From: Actinomycetes bacterium
Lineage (GTDB): Bacteria; Actinomycetota; Thermoleophilia; BMS3ABIN01
Assembly: GCA_021787775.1 (NCBI GenBank)
Contig: JAJYLK010000093.1
Span: 1 to 5,610, forward strand
Length of the DNA: 5,610 bases
Direction of reading: 5' to 3'
Shown here: positions 4,683 through 5,610 of the stretch, piece after piece
Position numbering within the stretch: position 1 is the first letter of the stretch
How the letters are laid out: each line of letters begins with the position of its first letter
Made by a program: the position numbers and the translations under genes
Notes under the pieces: generated by a model
Told to the model about the DNA's origin: nothing
The model's input: only the letters and a program-made list of their open reading frames with translations
Databases searched by the model: none

Positions 4683-5610
4683 TCACTGACGGCGTGCCCG
4701 CGGATGGGCCCGCTCATAGACTTTTCGCAGATGAGCTCCGCTCACGTGCGTGTAGCGCTGGGTCGTGGAAATCGACGCATGGCCGAGAAGTTCCTGTACT
4801 GCTCTTAAATCGGCTCCTCCTTCGAGAAGATGAGTGGCAAAGCAGTGCCTGAACACATGCGACGAGATGCCGCTCCTGATGGCGGCGCCCCTGACGTACT
4901 TGGTCGTGCGGCGCCTGATGTCGGAAGTGCCCAGCGGTTTGCCCCGTGAAGACAGAAACAGCTTCCCGGGGTCGCCGATGTTCGACTCCTGGTTGATCAG
5001 TTCCGGCCTGCCTCTTTCAAGATATTCCCGGACCGAACCCAAAGCAATCTCGCCGACCGGCACCACGCGGGTCTTGTTGCCCTTGCCGGTAACCGTCAGC
5101 TGCTCCTGCTCGAAATCCAGATCGCCGGTTTCCAGATTGACCACCTCTTCGCTTCGCAGACCGCTGCCATACAGCAGCTCGAAGATGGCGCGGTCGCGGA
5201 TGCCCAACGGCTTGACGGTATCGATCGTCTCCAGGAAATCTATCACTTCCGCAGGGCGCAGCACCACAGGCAGTTTGCGCGGCTGTTTCGGCGACGCCAG
5301 CGATTCGGCGGGATTCGTCCTGATAAGCCCCTCGGAACGGCAAAATCTCAGCAGCCCGCGAACAGCCGACAGCTTCCTCGCGACGCTGGACTTCTGGTAA
5401 TTGAACCCGGCCAGAAATATCGAATAACGCCTCAGCAGCCGGTAATCGACGCTGCCGGGGAATTCGACGTCCTCGGCGGCAAGATACCGGAGAAACTGGC
5501 GGCAGTCCCGGCGATAAGCCAGCACCGTCTTGTCAGAGCTGCCTACCTGGATCAGCGAGGACAGGTAACGGCTCAGGATCGCCAGGTCCTGGGCCCGCGG
5601 CTCGTCGGCG
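4683..5610 (-). CDS. XerC/XerD-type tyrosine recombinase, 5' end beyond the window
   Basis: 308 residues are visible and the frame is open to the right edge. Numbering from the internal GTG at 5525, the N-terminal core-binding domain (SAM-like) reaches to about residue 75; 28 further in-frame residues upstream (including LSRYLSSLIQVGSSDKT) match the usual start of this domain, so that GTG is not the true start. The catalytic domain (about 88-275) has every active-site residue: R124 in GSGLRSEEV, K148 in TGKGNKTR, H223 and R226 in HVFRH, H249 in LLGH and nucleophile Y258 in QRYTH. The HPRA ending is XerC/D-like. Likely role: resolving chromosome dimers at a dif site; an integrase of other purpose is less likely given the chromosomal neighbour. 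The sigma-factor gene follows after 7 nt, as in the recombinase-whiG order known in Streptomyces. XerC and XerD cannot be told apart here. Confidence 0.93.
   Translation of the reverse strand, partial: ADEPRAQDLAILSRYLSSLIQVGSSDKTVLAYRRDCRQFLRYLAAEDVEFPGSVDYRLLRRYSIFLAGFNYQKSSVARKLSAVRGLLRFCRSEGLIRTNPAESLASPKQPRKLPVVLRPAEVIDFLETIDTVKPLGIRDRAIFELLYGSGLRSEEVVNLETGDLDFEQEQLTVTGKGNKTRVVPVGEIALGSVREYLERGRPELINQESNIGDPGKLFLSSRGKPLGTSDIRRRTTKYVRGAAIRSGISSHVFRHCFATHLLEGGADLRAVQELLGHASISTTQRYTHVSGAHLRKVYERAHPRARRQ

Noticed and set aside
4683..5525. Recombinase as a complete gene starting at GTG 5525
   Set aside because: The frame stays open to the window edge and the upstream residues fit the conserved start of the core-binding domain, so the gene is partial.
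1..5610. CRISPR array, tRNA, rRNA, insertion sequence or prophage remnants
   Set aside because: No spaced repeats, cloverleaf, transposase frame or terminal inverted repeats were found on either strand; the tyrosine recombinase looks like a housekeeping Xer protein.

Overview
This 5.6 kb window looks like chromosome of a moderately GC-rich, respiring bacterium, most likely a high-GC Gram-positive (Actinomycetota-like) lineage. The lineage call rests on a tyrosine recombinase directly upstream of a WhiG/FliA-type sigma factor, an arrangement known from Streptomyces and relatives. It is an inference, because no taxonomic marker such as rRNA is present.

Region 1 (1-2657, minus strand) is an operon for a quinol-oxidising Rieske/cytochrome b complex. 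In transcription order it encodes a membrane-anchored seven-heme cytochrome c, a Tat-exported Rieske iron-sulfur protein, a b6-type short cytochrome b, and the beginning of a subunit-IV protein that runs off the left edge. A good sigma-70-type promoter (TTGACA, 17 nt, TAGAAT) lies just upstream. The multiheme protein stands where cytochrome c1 or f would be expected, so electrons from (mena)quinol probably pass b/Rieske to a multiheme c and then to extracytoplasmic acceptors.

Region 2 (about 2658-3300) carries no gene seen in standard ORF calls. It holds GC-rich dyads, a repeated TGATTGC heptamer, an extended -10 promoter (TGGTATAAT), and a previously overlooked 42-residue single-span membrane protein (3050-3178, GTG start, near-perfect Shine-Dalgarno). 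An AT-rich inverted repeat and a very strong intrinsic terminator (3268-3304) follow it.

Region 3 (3229-3804, plus strand) encodes a DUF192-family lipoprotein. Its only plausible signal peptide is encoded across that terminator, which suggests attenuation or a misjudged start.

Region 4 (3821-5610, minus strand) holds a XerC/XerD-type recombinase (5' end cut by the window edge), then the WhiG/FliA-type sigma factor 7 nt downstream, closed by a clean intrinsic terminator at 3821-3844. The sigma gene and the DUF192 gene converge on this terminator.
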